DNA from: Zelopaecilomyces penicillatus
Lineage: Eukaryota > Ascomycota > Sordariomycetes > Hypocreales > Pseudodiploosporaceae
Reading direction: 5' to 3'
DNA: 64,000 bases
NCBI GenBank assembly: GCA_005765155.1
Contig: VCCP01000004.1
Location: forward strand, 620,001-684,000
Shown here: positions 22,923 through 32,912 of the stretch, piece by piece
How positions within the stretch are numbered: position 1 is the stretch's first letter
Layout of the letters: each line of letters begins with the position of its first letter
Made by a program: the position numbers and the translations under genes
The notes under the pieces: generated by a model
Seen by the model: the letters and a program-made list of their open reading frames with translations, nothing else
Told to the model about the DNA's origin: nothing
Database searches by the model: none

Positions 22923-23332
22923 CAGCAAACCGTTTCATGACATGCTAATTCATTCGCTGTTACCGATATACCTTATTTTCATCCACTGGTGTATATATAG
23001 CAGTCATTGTGATATTACAGTCAGTTGGCAATAATAAGGGCTATTCGTGGTTGTCCACACCAGGGCCGCACATTTAGCAGAATGATGTCCAAAACCTAGG
23101 CGATAGGCAACTGGTTTCGATTTGCTTGGGGAATTACTTGCATTGAAAAAGGCTAGGGATAATAGCTTTCTGGTAAAAAAAATAAGAGTGATTGATATTA
23201 TGGAGACATAAATGAGCATCATTATGCTATGGACTAAAAAAATCTACTTTTGCATGGTGAAAAACGGCAAACACCGGGATGCCTGTTCACCAGACGCCAT
23301 CAGAGGCTGTATCCTGTGTGGAAATGACTATT

Positions 23333-23400
23333 CCATTTTTTCTTTTTCTAATTTTTTTTCTTTTTCTAATTTTTTTTCTTTTTTTTTTAAAAAAAAAAAG
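23333..23400 (+). repeat. Pyrimidine-rich tandem repeat
   Basis: The unit TTTTTCTTTTTCTAATTTTT recurs imperfectly and runs into a poly(A) stretch at about 23388-23399. It lies just downstream of the alcohol dehydrogenase stop codon. Confidence 0.6.
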
Positions 23401-23470
23401 TAAGAGTATCTTCTCCCCGCTACAAAGAATAACATTTGACCTCTCCCAGAGGAAAACATTTATATATCAC

Positions 23471-24638
23471 TTACTTGCTTAAATCGACAACATACCGCCC
23501 AACAATCTTTTCATCACGCATCAAATTGTATACATCCTGGAGCTGGCTCAGCCCAACGACTCTATACGGTACCTTGACAAGACCTCTGCGGAAAAAGTCG
23601 AGTGCCTCTGCCGTATCCACACGGTTTCCAACATAACTGCCTTTGATACTGACCATGCTGACGACAGTATTAAAGACTGGCGCACTCATTCTGGCATGTG
23701 CTGGAAGGCCAATGCAAACCACGGTGCCCCGAGGGCGAACATACTCGGTTGCTTCTTGGAAAGGCTTTTCATGAACTGCTAGGAGAAAAGAAACATGAGG
23801 ACCAAGCCCATCCGGTGTAGAACCCTTGATATCGGAGACAAGATCTGCAGAGGCCTGGAAGTCGATGAATGATGTCGCACCGAGCTCCATACACGATGTT
23901 TTCTTTTCCTCGCTAGTGTCAACAGCAATCACCTGCAAGCCCATGGCTATTGCATATTGGCAAGCCAAGCTACCCAGCCCGCCACCTGCACCAACAATGG
24001 CAATGAACTGGCCTGGCCTGGCTCCAGACTCCTTGAGGCCTTTATAGACTGTGATGCCTGCACATAGGATTGGAGCAACTGATGCCAGATCGCAACTCTC
24101 AGGGATATGGGCGATATGTGCAGCCTTGGCGACTGCGTACTGTTGAAAGGAACCATCAACGGTGTAGCCAGATAGCGATGCTTTCTTGCACAGCGGCTCG
24201 TCTCCTTGGTTGCAGTATGAGCAGTTGAGGCACGACCCATTGATCCATTTGATGCCGGCTTTGGCACCAATTTGAACAGTGTCGACTAAACAGCCTCGAG
24301 CCACGATAATACCGGCGCCCTCGTGGCCTCCAACAAGGGGTAATTTTAGTGGGAGGGGCCAGTCGCCTTGCATGGCGTGCAGATCGGTATGGCAAACGCC
24401 CGAGTACTTGATGTTGATGAGAACTTCGTCAGGGCCAGGCTTTGGCACGGGTATTTCTTTAAAAATGGTCGCTATTTGATGCCCGAATCAGAACGTTATT
24501 AATCAGGTACATTAATGTCCAAAAATTGCGAAATTGCGAAATTGTAGAGCATTATATACCGGGAGGGGGGGACATACGGCCACCAGCTTTTTCCACCACC
24601 TGTGCCCATTGCATAGCAGGTATCACAGGAGTCTCCAT
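23471..24638 (-). CDS. Zinc alcohol dehydrogenase, ADH1 type
   Basis: Two exons: 24638-24578 and 24471-23471, with a 106-bp intron 24472-24577 (GTATGT..TAG, phase 1), giving 353 residues, the usual ADH1 length. It interconverts acetaldehyde and ethanol with NAD(H), zinc dependent; no targeting sequence is seen, so probably cytosolic. Catalytic zinc ligands are visible at C47 (SGVCHTD) and H70 (GGHEGAG). Structural zinc cysteines are C101, C104, C107 and C115. The nucleotide fold [14 protein letters not shown] lies near 180-195. The start was chosen because exon 1 restores the family N-terminus ([12 protein letters not shown]). It is divergent from pyruvate decarboxylase across 632 bp, so the two ethanol-fermentation steps share a control region. 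The substrate could be another short alcohol. Confidence 0.93.
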
Positions 24639-25027
24639 CTTGGGGTTTTGTTTTGTTTATGACGAGTGTATATGTGAATGGGTTTGTCAATCGTGGAATA
24701 TGGGTTCCCAAGACGGTATATGGCAACCGGGCATTGAAATATGTTTGGACTTGGCAGCAGCAGGTTCATTCAGGTGAGCGCTGTCATAATTCATTCAAGT
24801 AAATAAGCCCCCCTCCCCCCAATGACGCAAGTTGCTCTTCACAAACATAAACCCATTTTGTGGCTTCTCAGGCATAACCTACATCAGCCTCGTGTTCAGT
24901 TAATCTATAGAATAGTAGAATAAATTAAAAAAGTATAAAAGATTGGGTGGTGATCCATCCGCCTTGACACTGTAATATATATAGAAATGACGCGCCCATG
25001 GCCAGTTTCCACCCAAAGATGTGGTGG

Positions 25028-25037
25028 GTGGTCTGAT
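25028..25037 (-). promoter_or_regulatory. ATCAGACCAC, candidate sterol-regulatory-type element
   Basis: On the + strand GTGGTCTGAT, that is ATCANNCCAC on the - strand, in the shared ADH/PDC promoter 234 bp before the PDC start. The same 11-mer GTGGTCTGATG occurs before the PEP synthase gene at 30090-30100. That this is a binding site is inference. Confidence 0.4.
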
Positions 25038-25270
25038 GATGGGTCATTATGTCATGCTATCAGAGCGGAGTATTTATCGGGGGGTTATTTGTTGTTGTTG
25101 TTTTTTTGTTTCTTTTTTTCCCCCGGTATATGATGCATACTCTCTAGTTTAAATATCACATAGTTTTTGCAATCCGTCGATTATCAGATGGTTGCTGTAA
25201 GAGTAAGAGCTTGTTCTATACATGTGCTAGGTCGTACAAAATACAACCCTTCTTTATCATCATAACCACA

Positions 25271-26959
25271 ATGGCAACCTTTACCGTGGGAAACTATATT
25301 GCCAGCCGGCTCTCCCAGATAGGCATCAAGCATTACTTCATGGTTCCAGGAGACTACAACCTCGTTCTTCTTGATAGTCTAGAGGCCCACCCGGCGTTGA
25401 CAGGCATCGGATGCACAAATGAACTCAACTGCTCGCTTGCTGCCGAAGGCTATGCTCGAGCCAACGGCATCAGCGTCTGCGTCGTTACCTACAGCGTAGG
25501 CGCATTCTCAGCCTTCAACGGCCTTGCCGGTGCATATGCGGAAAACCTCCCCGTTATTTTGATCAGCGGAGCACCCAACACCAACGATGCCGGTCAGCAC
25601 TTGTTGCACCACACGCTGGGAGAGTATGACTTCACCTACCAACTGGAAATGGCCAAGAAGATTACCTGCTGCGCTGTGGCCGTGCCGAAAGCTATCAGCG
25701 CTCCAGAATTGATTGACAGAGCCATCCGGACGGCGCTTTTGAAGCGGAAGCCGGTATACATTGAGATACCGACGAATCTGGCCGGAGAGATATGCCCCCA
25801 ACCAGGCCCTATCAGTACTGTAGATGAACCGGCAACGAGCGACGGGCTTGCTGTGGCCGCAGCCGTTGCCAATACCGTCGAGCATCTCATGGCTAAGCAG
25901 AAACCCATCGTACTCATCGGCCCCAAGGCACGAAGGGCCGGGGCTCACAAGGAATTGCTTCGAGCAGTTGAGGCTCTCGGATGCGCCGTTGTCCTCCAAC
26001 CCGCGGCCAAGGGGATCTTTCCCGAGGACCACAGCCAATTCGCCGGCATCTTTTGGGGTCAAGTCAGCTCGCTCGCAGCAGATAGCATTGTCAACTGGGC
26101 GGATATCCTCTTCTGCATCGGCACCGTATTTACGGACTATAGCACCGTGGGCTGGACGGCTACACCAAGCGTTGTGCAAATTATCGCTGATATAGACACG
26201 GTGACTACCCCAAGCACCCATTTTGGTCGTGTCCAACTGCATGATTTCCTATCGATGTTAAGTGAGGTGTGTAACTGGAACAATAGCACCCTCGTTGAGT
26301 ATAATCGGCTTCGTCTCGACCCCCCCGTGGCACACGTTTCCGGCGGTCAAGAGAAACTGACACGAAAGGAGATGATGAGAAAAGTGCAAAATGTGCTCAC
26401 GCCGACAACGACCCTCTTTGCTGAAACGGGGGATTCCTGGTTCAATGCAATGCAGTTGAGGCTCCCGCGAGGGGCAGATTTCGAAATCGAGATGCAATGG
26501 GGCCATATTGGATGGACAGTGCCCGCTTCGTTTGGATACGCACTGGCAAAGCCGGAGAGAATGGTCATCGTCATGGTTGGGGATGGAGCGTTCCAAGTCA
26601 CCGCCCAGGAGGTTTCGCAAATGGTCCGTCATCGAGTGCCCGTCATCATGTTGTTGGTGAACAATAAAGGTTATACGATCGAAGTCGAGATCCACGATGG
26701 CGAGTACAACCGGATCCAGGACTGGAACTATGCCCTACTTGTCCAAGCGTTCAAATCGGCAGAAGGCCAAGGGAGTGTCCTGGGTCTCCATGCAAAAACC
26801 GCCAGCGAGTTTTCAAGTGCTATTGAAAGGGCAATTGCACATACTACTGGGCCAACGCTTATTGAGTGTAGTATACATCGAGACGATTGTAGCAGAGAGC
26901 TCATCACATGGGGACATTTCGTTGCGACAGCCAACGGGCGCCGTCCAACAGGGCATTGA
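25271..26959 (+). CDS. Pyruvate decarboxylase
   Basis: Single exon, 562 residues, typical for fungal PDC. It converts pyruvate to acetaldehyde and CO2 with thiamine diphosphate and Mg. The start is the first ATG giving the family N-terminus (MATFTVGNYIASRL); the frame is open upstream, but without an ATG. Catalytic residues are in place: D28 (VPGDYN), E51 (CTNELNC), the paired histidines H113 and H114 (LLHHTLGEYDF), the thiamine-binding GDGAFQ..NN motif at about 437-467, and the later glutamate in NNKGYTIEVE. Together with the divergent alcohol dehydrogenase it forms a complete pyruvate-to-ethanol route. Its 3' end faces the lactate dehydrogenase-like gene 316 bp away. Confidence 0.95.
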   Translation: MATFTVGNYIASRLSQIGIKHYFMVPGDYNLVLLDSLEAHPALTGIGCTNELNCSLAAEGYARANGISVCVVTYSVGAFSAFNGLAGAYAENLPVILISGAPNTNDAGQHLLHHTLGEYDFTYQLEMAKKITCCAVAVPKAISAPELIDRAIRTALLKRKPVYIEIPTNLAGEICPQPGPISTVDEPATSDGLAVAAAVANTVEHLMAKQKPIVLIGPKARRAGAHKELLRAVEALGCAVVLQPAAKGIFPEDHSQFAGIFWGQVSSLAADSIVNWADILFCIGTVFTDYSTVGWTATPSVVQIIADIDTVTTPSTHFGRVQLHDFLSMLSEVCNWNNSTLVEYNRLRLDPPVAHVSGGQEKLTRKEMMRKVQNVLTPTTTLFAETGDSWFNAMQLRLPRGADFEIEMQWGHIGWTVPASFGYALAKPERMVIVMVGDGAFQVTAQEVSQMVRHRVPVIMLLVNNKGYTIEVEIHDGEYNRIQDWNYALLVQAFKSAEGQGSVLGLHAKTASEFSSAIERAIAHTTGPTLIECSIHRDDCSRELITWGHFVATANGRRPTGH

Positions 26960-27098
26960 ATAGTGTTTAGGGGGGAAATTGTCGGAGTGGAGATAGGATG
27001 GCTGTTTATGTTTGAGGGTTGGGGACGGTTGGATATCATGCATGCATCAAATTTGTCAAACCGTACGGGGAAAAAGGAAACCAAATTGCTACGGAAAT

Positions 27099-27244
27099 TA
27101 ATGTCTCGAATACTCATCATAGTATCAATGTTCAAGATCAGAATAGTCAATTTAGGGAAATGGCAATTTCATCACTTTGATACGTTATTAGACATATTTC
27201 CAACTGGTAGGGAACACTAATGTCTCGAATACTCATCATAGTAT
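27099..27244 (+). repeat. Direct repeat of 27 bp at the LDH 3' end
   Basis: An identical 27-base sequence starting TAATGTCTCGAATACTCATC occurs at 27099-27125 and 27218-27244 (period 119). Weaker similarity continues past both copies (GGCAATTTCATCACTTTGA.. against TGCAATTTATCATTTTGA..) into the last codons of the lactate dehydrogenase gene. It looks like a local tandem duplication of the gene's 3' end. Confidence 0.7.
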
Positions 27245-27274
27245 AGTAAAAATGCAATTTATCATTTTGACATG

Positions 27275-28486
27275 TTAGACATATTCCTCCTGGCCTGCAT
27301 CTTCTTTGGCCAGGAAGCCAAGAACTGGTATTCTGCTCTTCTCTTGCCAGTTTCTGCAGACGCGGTCCATCATTCTCTTCAACGCTTTTGCGGAATCGCC
27401 TATACACACCTCCTCATCACTATCCAACTTCAAGTCCACAGTTCCTAGAATTCCTTTCCGTCCAAGCACCACGGGAAGGCTTATACAGCAATTAAACTTT
27501 GGGTGCCAATGGCTGAGGGGATAGATATCATGCTTGTCCAAGGCGATAGCGCAGCAGATGCTGGACACGATAGACCCAATACCAAACGGACTTGCACCTT
27601 TAGCTCGCACAATGCTTTCAGACCGGTATTTGCACTCGTTGGCCAGGTTAGCCCGATCAACCGCATCTGGTTCCTTCAAGTAGTTGAGGGAAGCTCCGCT
27701 AACTTTGGCATTGGACCATGCCACAACCTGAAAATCCCCATGCACCCCCAACACGTGGATATCTATTGAGCTGGGTGCAGCCTAGACATTGCAGCAATCA
27801 ACTGATTTTAGCCCCGCAAAGAAAGAATGAAAGAAGAACACCAGCAGTCGTGACATACCTGAATCCGCTCGGCCAGCAACCAACGAAGCCGCACCGAGTC
27901 CAACAAGGTGCCTGAGCCCAACACCTGAGACACCGGTAGTCCCGAGAGCTTTTGTACGAGTAAGGTGAGCAGATCGACAGGGTTTGAGACGACGATCACA
28001 ATGGTCTCTGATGCAAATGGCATCATGGCATCTATGACATTTCGAACAATGGAAATATTTCGAAACGTATATTCCAGACTGGTTTGGCCTAGAAGAAGAA
28101 ACATGAGCATGTTATACATGACTTGAACACGCATAGATAAGATGGGGTTTGTTTTTAAATAGACAATAAAAAGGGGGATAAACAAGCAAAAAATGGTTTA
28201 ACCTCCTACCTATAACATGCTTGGATCCTGCAGTAATCACCACAATATCACACTGGCCCGCTTCACGGTGCGACGCGGCTCGTACTCGAGTTCTACTGTT
28301 GCTGCTATATGCCACATCGGTGAGGTCGCAGACTTGGCCGGTTCGCAAATCCACGTCTGTTTCTACAAGGAGCAGCTCGCTCGCGATAGAGCTGAGAATA
28401 AGGGCATAGGCCGCCGCGCCGCCGACTTGGCCGACACCAATAATTGCGATGCGGGGGAGCCAGTTAAGGGACATTTCGGTTGACAT
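27275..28486 (-). CDS. L-lactate dehydrogenase-like protein, atypical active-site loop
   Basis: Three exons: 28486-28210, 28088-27859 and 27781-27275. Introns are 28089-28209 (GTAGGA..TAG) and 27782-27858 (GTATGT..TAG). The product has 337 residues, the family length. LDH reduces pyruvate to lactate with NADH. Seen: G17-x-G19-x-x-G22 nucleotide motif, VSNPVDLLT, D156 and R159 in LDSVRLR, and catalytic H183 in GVHGDF (family GEHGDS). Odd: the mobile loop usually reads GE(S/T)RL, and the arginine that polarises the substrate carbonyl is Ser96 here (GQTSLEY). It may act on another 2-keto acid, be weak, or be non-catalytic. It shares an 841-bp divergent promoter with the IF1 gene and converges with PDC. 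Confidence 0.87.
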
Positions 28487-29327
28487 TGCTGTTTGTTGTT
28501 CGTCTTTATATTGTTGAATTTTTTATATTGCTTTAGTTTATTTCGTCTGTGTGTCTGAGAATGACTTCTATTTATGTGTATCTTTTCTTGAAAAAAACCA
28601 AGAAACCCTCCAAAACCCCAACCCCAACCCCCCCTCCAATGTAAAGAACAGGACAAAAAACACGCGCCTCGATGGGGAGTCTGTAAAAACAGCAAGGCAA
28701 TATCAGTAGGTATGGCTTGGAGTTGGTGATGAGTGGCGTGATGATTGTGTTTTTTCTTCCTATTCATTGGTTTACATCACATCACATCACCCCACCTCAC
28801 CAATGGTAGTCGCTGCAACCCCAAATGACGTGAGTCGTTGTCCATCCAGGCCTTTTCCGTCATTTTTTTACAACAGGTGCGTGCCAAGGTTGCTCAGCCC
28901 AATATATATATATATATATATACTTTGGTAATGACAGCCAGTCACTTGTCTACTTTAGTAAAAACTCGTGTCGTCAGCCGCAACCGGCACTTGGGGCACA
29001 ACATTAATAAAAGAGTAACAACTTGATACATGTTCGGGAACGAGATGTATCAAAACACGAGGCAATATCAATAAGTACATAGCAATGAGGCGGGGAGATG
29101 GTGTGACAAAAAAGCCCATTTTTCAGCTGATACACGTGTTATGAAAGTGATTTGCGTGTTGATGACTTTTCCGTTTTCAGTCATCTATCTCGAGTCTAAC
29201 TTTCATGCCGCTCTCCAATATCACGGCGCCATCTACCGTTGAATAATCGAAAAAACACAGAGATTCAAAAAGAAACAATAGGAAAAGAAGGAGAAAGAAA
29301 ACGAAAACTCATACTGAAATCATCGAA
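28487..29327. promoter_or_regulatory. Divergent control region of LDH-like and IF1 genes
   Basis: 841 bp between two opposite start codons. It contains ATCACCCCAC at 28786-28795, a CACGTG E-box at 29133-29138, a C-rich tract at 28613-28637 (CCCCAA repeats), a CATCA/ATCAC-rich run at 28775-28800 and a (TA)n tract at about 28902-28922. No other gene is seen. Confidence 0.5.
28786..28795 (+). promoter_or_regulatory. ATCACCCCAC, exact match to the classical SRE-1
   Basis: The ten bases equal the sterol regulatory element of the mammalian LDL-receptor promoter, the reference SREBP site. It lies 300 bp before the LDH-like start and 533 bp before the IF1 start. A bHLH of SREBP type is encoded 5 kb away at 33338-34144. 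Function here is inference. Confidence 0.5.
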
Positions 29328-29821
29328 ATGCTCCGTACAACCTTCAACAAAGCAACAGATATACAACCGCTACGTCTTGCTTTTAGCACTTCGGTTCGTG
29401 CAATGTCCGCTGGAGATACTGGTGCGCCGCCCAAGACGGGTGGTCAAGGGTGAGTTGCTGCTACCCATCTACCCATATAATCAATATCAGTATCATCTAC
29501 CATGTATCTTCTTCTTCTCAACTGCTAACCGGCTAGTTGTTTAGAGACGCTTTCCAGCAGCGTGAGAGAGCCAACGAGAATTACATGATTCATCAGCGTG
29601 AAAGGGAGAAGCTCCTTGGCCTGAAGAAGAAGGAGAAGAAGAAGCAGCAGCAGCTTGCTGAGCAACAACGCCAGACCCTAGACTATTCCAAAGAGTATGT
29701 CCTTTTGTGTGTCCCTCAATATCAGGTATTCTCCATATGCTAATAGGCAGCTTTTTCCTTCTTTGGTAGTGATGATGAGGAAGCAGCAAAGGACCGGGAT
29801 AACAGTTTGCCATCAATTTGA
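29328..29821 (+). CDS. Mitochondrial F1-ATPase inhibitor (IF1/INH1 family)
   Basis: Three exons: 29328-29449, 29545-29694 and 29770-29821. Introns are 29450-29544 (GTGAGT..TAG) and 29695-29769 (GTATGT..TAG). The product has 107 residues. The N-terminus (MLRTTFNKATDIQPLRLAFS..VRAMS) is basic and hydroxylated like a mitochondrial presequence. The inhibitory region reads GDTGAPPKTGGQGDAFQQRE, then ERANENYMIHQREREKLLGL, followed by a Lys/Gln-rich helix likely to form a coiled coil and an acidic tail (DDDEEAAKD). IF1 blocks ATP hydrolysis by ATP synthase when the proton gradient fails, for example without oxygen. Its location between fermentation genes and its shared promoter with the LDH-like gene fit that role. 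Family call is firm; co-regulation is inference. Confidence 0.88.
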
Positions 29822-30482
29822 TCATATCACTGGTTTGCTGTACTAGAGAGTCACTAAAATGATAATACGTACTCCTCACATAATCTAGCATTTGAATACT
29901 TCTTAAATAGAGCTCAAAAAGGTCAATGCATGAATAAATGGTGTTTGTCAAACTATTCAAAGAGCGGGTCAATTCATCCATCGGACCAAAGCCCTCCCTC
30001 CTCCCATGTTGATAGACTATGCTCATGTGTCGATATTCACTACCATGGTTTAGTTTAGTTTAGTTTGTTTATAACATGTCACGTCATCAGTGGTCTGATG
30101 TAAATATATTTCGCATGCTCGACAAAGAGACTTTACTACTCAAGAGTTTATTACTCTGGCGCATACCATGACCCAAAAATTGGCATTGCTTTCCCCATCT
30201 AATATACTCGATTCCATTTCGTGCTTGTTTATTTTTCGAGCGATGATGTTGCCAGCCCTTTACTTGGTACACACACACACATATATGTATATTTATTATA
30301 GGTTGCTCTGTTCTGCTCTACTCTGTTCAAACATGGTCAGCTATATAATCTTGCCAACGCAGAGCATCTGACGAATTTGATACAGGTTGGAATCGCTTTG
30401 AGATTGTCATGCCCAACAACCCAACAATTTTCAACACATACACACACAAACACACACACCTATATATATACATATCTTCAAC
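29822..30482. promoter_or_regulatory. Upstream region of the PEP synthase gene
   Basis: 661 bp with no gene recognised. It holds ACATGTCACGTCATC at 30074-30088, the ATCAGACCAC site just after it, a (CA)n tract near 30270, and a CA-rich stretch turning to TATATATATA just before the start codon at about 30435-30475. Confidence 0.45.
30090..30099 (-). promoter_or_regulatory. ATCAGACCAC, candidate sterol-regulatory-type element
   Basis: + strand GTGGTCTGAT, identical to the site in the ADH/PDC promoter. It lies 384 bp before the PEP synthase start and is flanked by an inverted pair CATCAG..CTGATG. Binding is inference. Confidence 0.4.
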
Positions 30483-32912
30483 ATGAGCAGCAGCAGCGTT
30501 GTTATTGCTGATGGTGTCGATGCTGACGCACCATTCACTCGTGATTTCAAGCATCTGTCACGCAGCGATGGCCCTTCAGTCGGGGGAAAGAATTCCTCCC
30601 TCGGCGAGATGATCAGTGCCCTTGGAGACAAAGGAATCGCCGTGCCACCTGGGTTTGCTACCACCTCAAACCTGTACTGGCACTACGTCGACTTCAACGG
30701 CATCCGAGGCAGAATCACTGCCTTGATCACGGAATGGCAGCTCGGAAAGCTGGATCTGGCCGAGGTTGGCAAGCTGGTTCGCCGTCTGTTTCTCCGCGGC
30801 AACTGGCCAGCAGATGCAGAAGCTGCCATTCGACATGCTTACCACGAGCTTTCGGCCAAGGAAGGGATTGAGAATCTAAGCGTTGCTGTGAGGTCTAGTG
30901 CGACGGCGGAAGACTTGCCCGACGCCAGCTTTGCCGGCCAGCAGGAATCCTTCTTGAATGTCCTGGGCGGAGACGCCTTGCTGGATGCCTGCCGTCGCTG
31001 CTTTGCGTCACTTTTCACCGATCGGGCCATCAGCTATCGCCAGGTCAAGGGCTTTGATCACATGAGCGTGGCTCTCTCCATTGGTGTGCAGCGCATGGTC
31101 CGGTCTGATGTCGGTGGCTCGGGCGTCATGTTCTCCATTGACACGGAGAGCGGCTTCGACCAAGTCGTTCTCATCAACGCATCGTGGGGGATCGGCGAGC
31201 AGGTTGTACAGGGAACTGTCAACCCTGATGAATACCAAGTCTTCAAGCCTCTGTTGTGCCACAACCACCTGGTGCCGATTCTCGAGAAAAGGCTGGGCGA
31301 CAAGGCCGTCAAGTCTGTCTACGGGGACGAGAAACAGAAGCAGCAGACTCGCAACGTGCCCACTTCACAGGCAGAGCGAGACACGTTTGTGCTCAAGGAC
31401 AAGGAAATCCTCCAGCTGGCACGCTGGGCCTGCACCATTGAGGAGCATTACGGGTGTCCAATGGACATGGAATGGGCCAAAGACGGCATCACGGGGGCGC
31501 TCTATATTGTCCAGGCTCGGCCGGAAACCGTACATTCGCGCCGTGATGCGGACGTGTTCCGGACGTACCAAGTCGGCAACAAGGGCCGGGTCCTCATCAC
31601 CGGCCTTGCCGTGGGCGACGCGGCGGTCTCGGGCCGGATCTGCCTCATCGAGTCCGCAAAGGACATTGACAAGTTTGTGGACGGCTCGATCCTCGTGACA
31701 GAGTCGACCGATCCAGACTGGGTCCCTGTGATGAAGCGAGCGGCGGCCATTGTGACCGACCATGGCGGGCGCACGTCGCATGCCGCCATCGTCAGCCGTG
31801 AACTCGGGCTCCCGGGCGTGGTCGGGACGGGCAACGCGACCTACATGTTGCACAGCGGCCAGGACGTCACCGTGTCCTGCGCCGAGGGCGACCGCGGGTT
31901 CATCTACGAAGGCATCGCACGTATTGAAACGCAGACGCTGCAGCTTGCGGGACTGCCTGTCGTACGCACCAACATCATGCTCAACCTCTCGAATCCAGGA
32001 GCTGCTTACCGCTGGTGGCGGCTTCCAGCCGACGGCATTGGCCTCGCCCGCATGGAGTTTGTCGTCAGCAACGCGATCCAGATCCATCCCATGGCACTTG
32101 TTCACTTTGACGAGCTGCTAGATGCAGCGGCCAGGCGAGACATTGCCCGGCTGACGGCCGGATACGACTCGAGGCCCGACTACTTCATCGACAAGTTGGC
32201 GCACGGTCTGGCAGTCCTCTGTGCCGCCGCCTACCCCAAGCCGGCCATCATCCGCATGAGCGACTTCAAGACGAACGAGTATGCCGGCCTCATTGGCGGC
32301 GCCGAGTTTGAGCTAGATGAGGAAAACCCCATGCTTGGCTTCCGCGGCGCCTCGCGCTACTACTCGCCGCGATACAAGGACGGGTTTGCCCTCGAGTGCC
32401 GCGCCATCAAGCGACTACGCGAAGAGATAGGGCTGACCAATGCAATTGTCATGATACCCTTTTGCCGGACGGTTAACGAGGCCAAGAAAGTCCTGGCTGT
32501 CATGGCTGAAAATGGGCTCCGACGTGGCCAAGACGGAGGAGGGCTCGAGGTCTACGTCATGTGCGAAATCCCATCCAATGTCATTCTGGCCGAGCAGTTT
32601 GCCGATCTCTTTGACGGCTTCTCCATCGGCTCCAATGATCTGACACAGTTGACCCTGGGCGTAGACCGCGATTCGGGCGAGCTGGCCGACCTCTTTGACG
32701 AGCAAGACGCGGCTGTCAAGTGGATGATTGCCCACGTCATTTCCGTCGCCCGTGCCAAGGGCCGCAAGATTGGCATCTGTGGACAGGCTCCCAGCGACCA
32801 TCCCGAGTTTGCCAAGTTTCTGGTCGATGCTGGCATTGATTCTATCTCGGTGAGCCCCAGCAGTTTTGCTGCTGTTAAGAGACACGTAGTAATGAGCGAG
32901 CAAGCTGGATGA
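30483..32912 (+). CDS. Phosphoenolpyruvate synthase (pyruvate, water dikinase)
   Basis: Intronless, 809 residues, close to bacterial PpsA length. It turns pyruvate plus ATP and water into PEP, AMP and phosphate. Domains in order: an N-terminal ATP-grasp/pyruvate-phosphate dikinase domain (SVGGKNSSLGEM near 32, SVAVRSSATAEDLPDASFAG near 134-153, GSGVMFSIDTESG), the central phosphohistidine domain (TDHGGRTSHAAIVSRELGLP, catalytic His near residue 433), and the C-terminal PEP-binding barrel (SIGSNDLTQLTLGVDRD, then GICGQAPSDHPEF with the catalytic cysteine near 765). PEP synthase is uncommon in fungi, and a 2.4-kb gene without introns suggests bacterial descent (inference). It could return pyruvate or lactate to gluconeogenesis beside the fermentation genes. 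Its 3' end converges with the bHLH gene. Confidence 0.92.
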   Translation: MSSSSVVIADGVDADAPFTRDFKHLSRSDGPSVGGKNSSLGEMISALGDKGIAVPPGFATTSNLYWHYVDFNGIRGRITALITEWQLGKLDLAEVGKLVRRLFLRGNWPADAEAAIRHAYHELSAKEGIENLSVAVRSSATAEDLPDASFAGQQESFLNVLGGDALLDACRRCFASLFTDRAISYRQVKGFDHMSVALSIGVQRMVRSDVGGSGVMFSIDTESGFDQVVLINASWGIGEQVVQGTVNPDEYQVFKPLLCHNHLVPILEKRLGDKAVKSVYGDEKQKQQTRNVPTSQAERDTFVLKDKEILQLARWACTIEEHYGCPMDMEWAKDGITGALYIVQARPETVHSRRDADVFRTYQVGNKGRVLITGLAVGDAAVSGRICLIESAKDIDKFVDGSILVTESTDPDWVPVMKRAAAIVTDHGGRTSHAAIVSRELGLPGVVGTGNATYMLHSGQDVTVSCAEGDRGFIYEGIARIETQTLQLAGLPVVRTNIMLNLSNPGAAYRWWRLPADGIGLARMEFVVSNAIQIHPMALVHFDELLDAAARRDIARLTAGYDSRPDYFIDKLAHGLAVLCAAAYPKPAIIRMSDFKTNEYAGLIGGAEFELDEENPMLGFRGASRYYSPRYKDGFALECRAIKRLREEIGLTNAIVMIPFCRTVNEAKKVLAVMAENGLRRGQDGGGLEVYVMCEIPSNVILAEQFADLFDGFSIGSNDLTQLTLGVDRDSGELADLFDEQDAAVKWMIAHVISVARAKGRKIGICGQAPSDHPEFAKFLVDAGIDSISVSPSSFAAVKRHVVMSEQAG

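Noticed and set aside
25508..26242. 244-codon frame on the - strand
   Set aside because: It lies wholly inside the pyruvate decarboxylase gene as an antisense shadow with no family motif.
31365..32105. 246-codon frame on the - strand
   Set aside because: Antisense shadow of the GC-rich PEP synthase gene; the sense frame has all catalytic blocks.
30483..32912. PEP synthase as bacterial contamination or misassembly
   Set aside because: It is continuous with spliced fungal genes on both sides, so acquisition by the genome is more likely than contamination.
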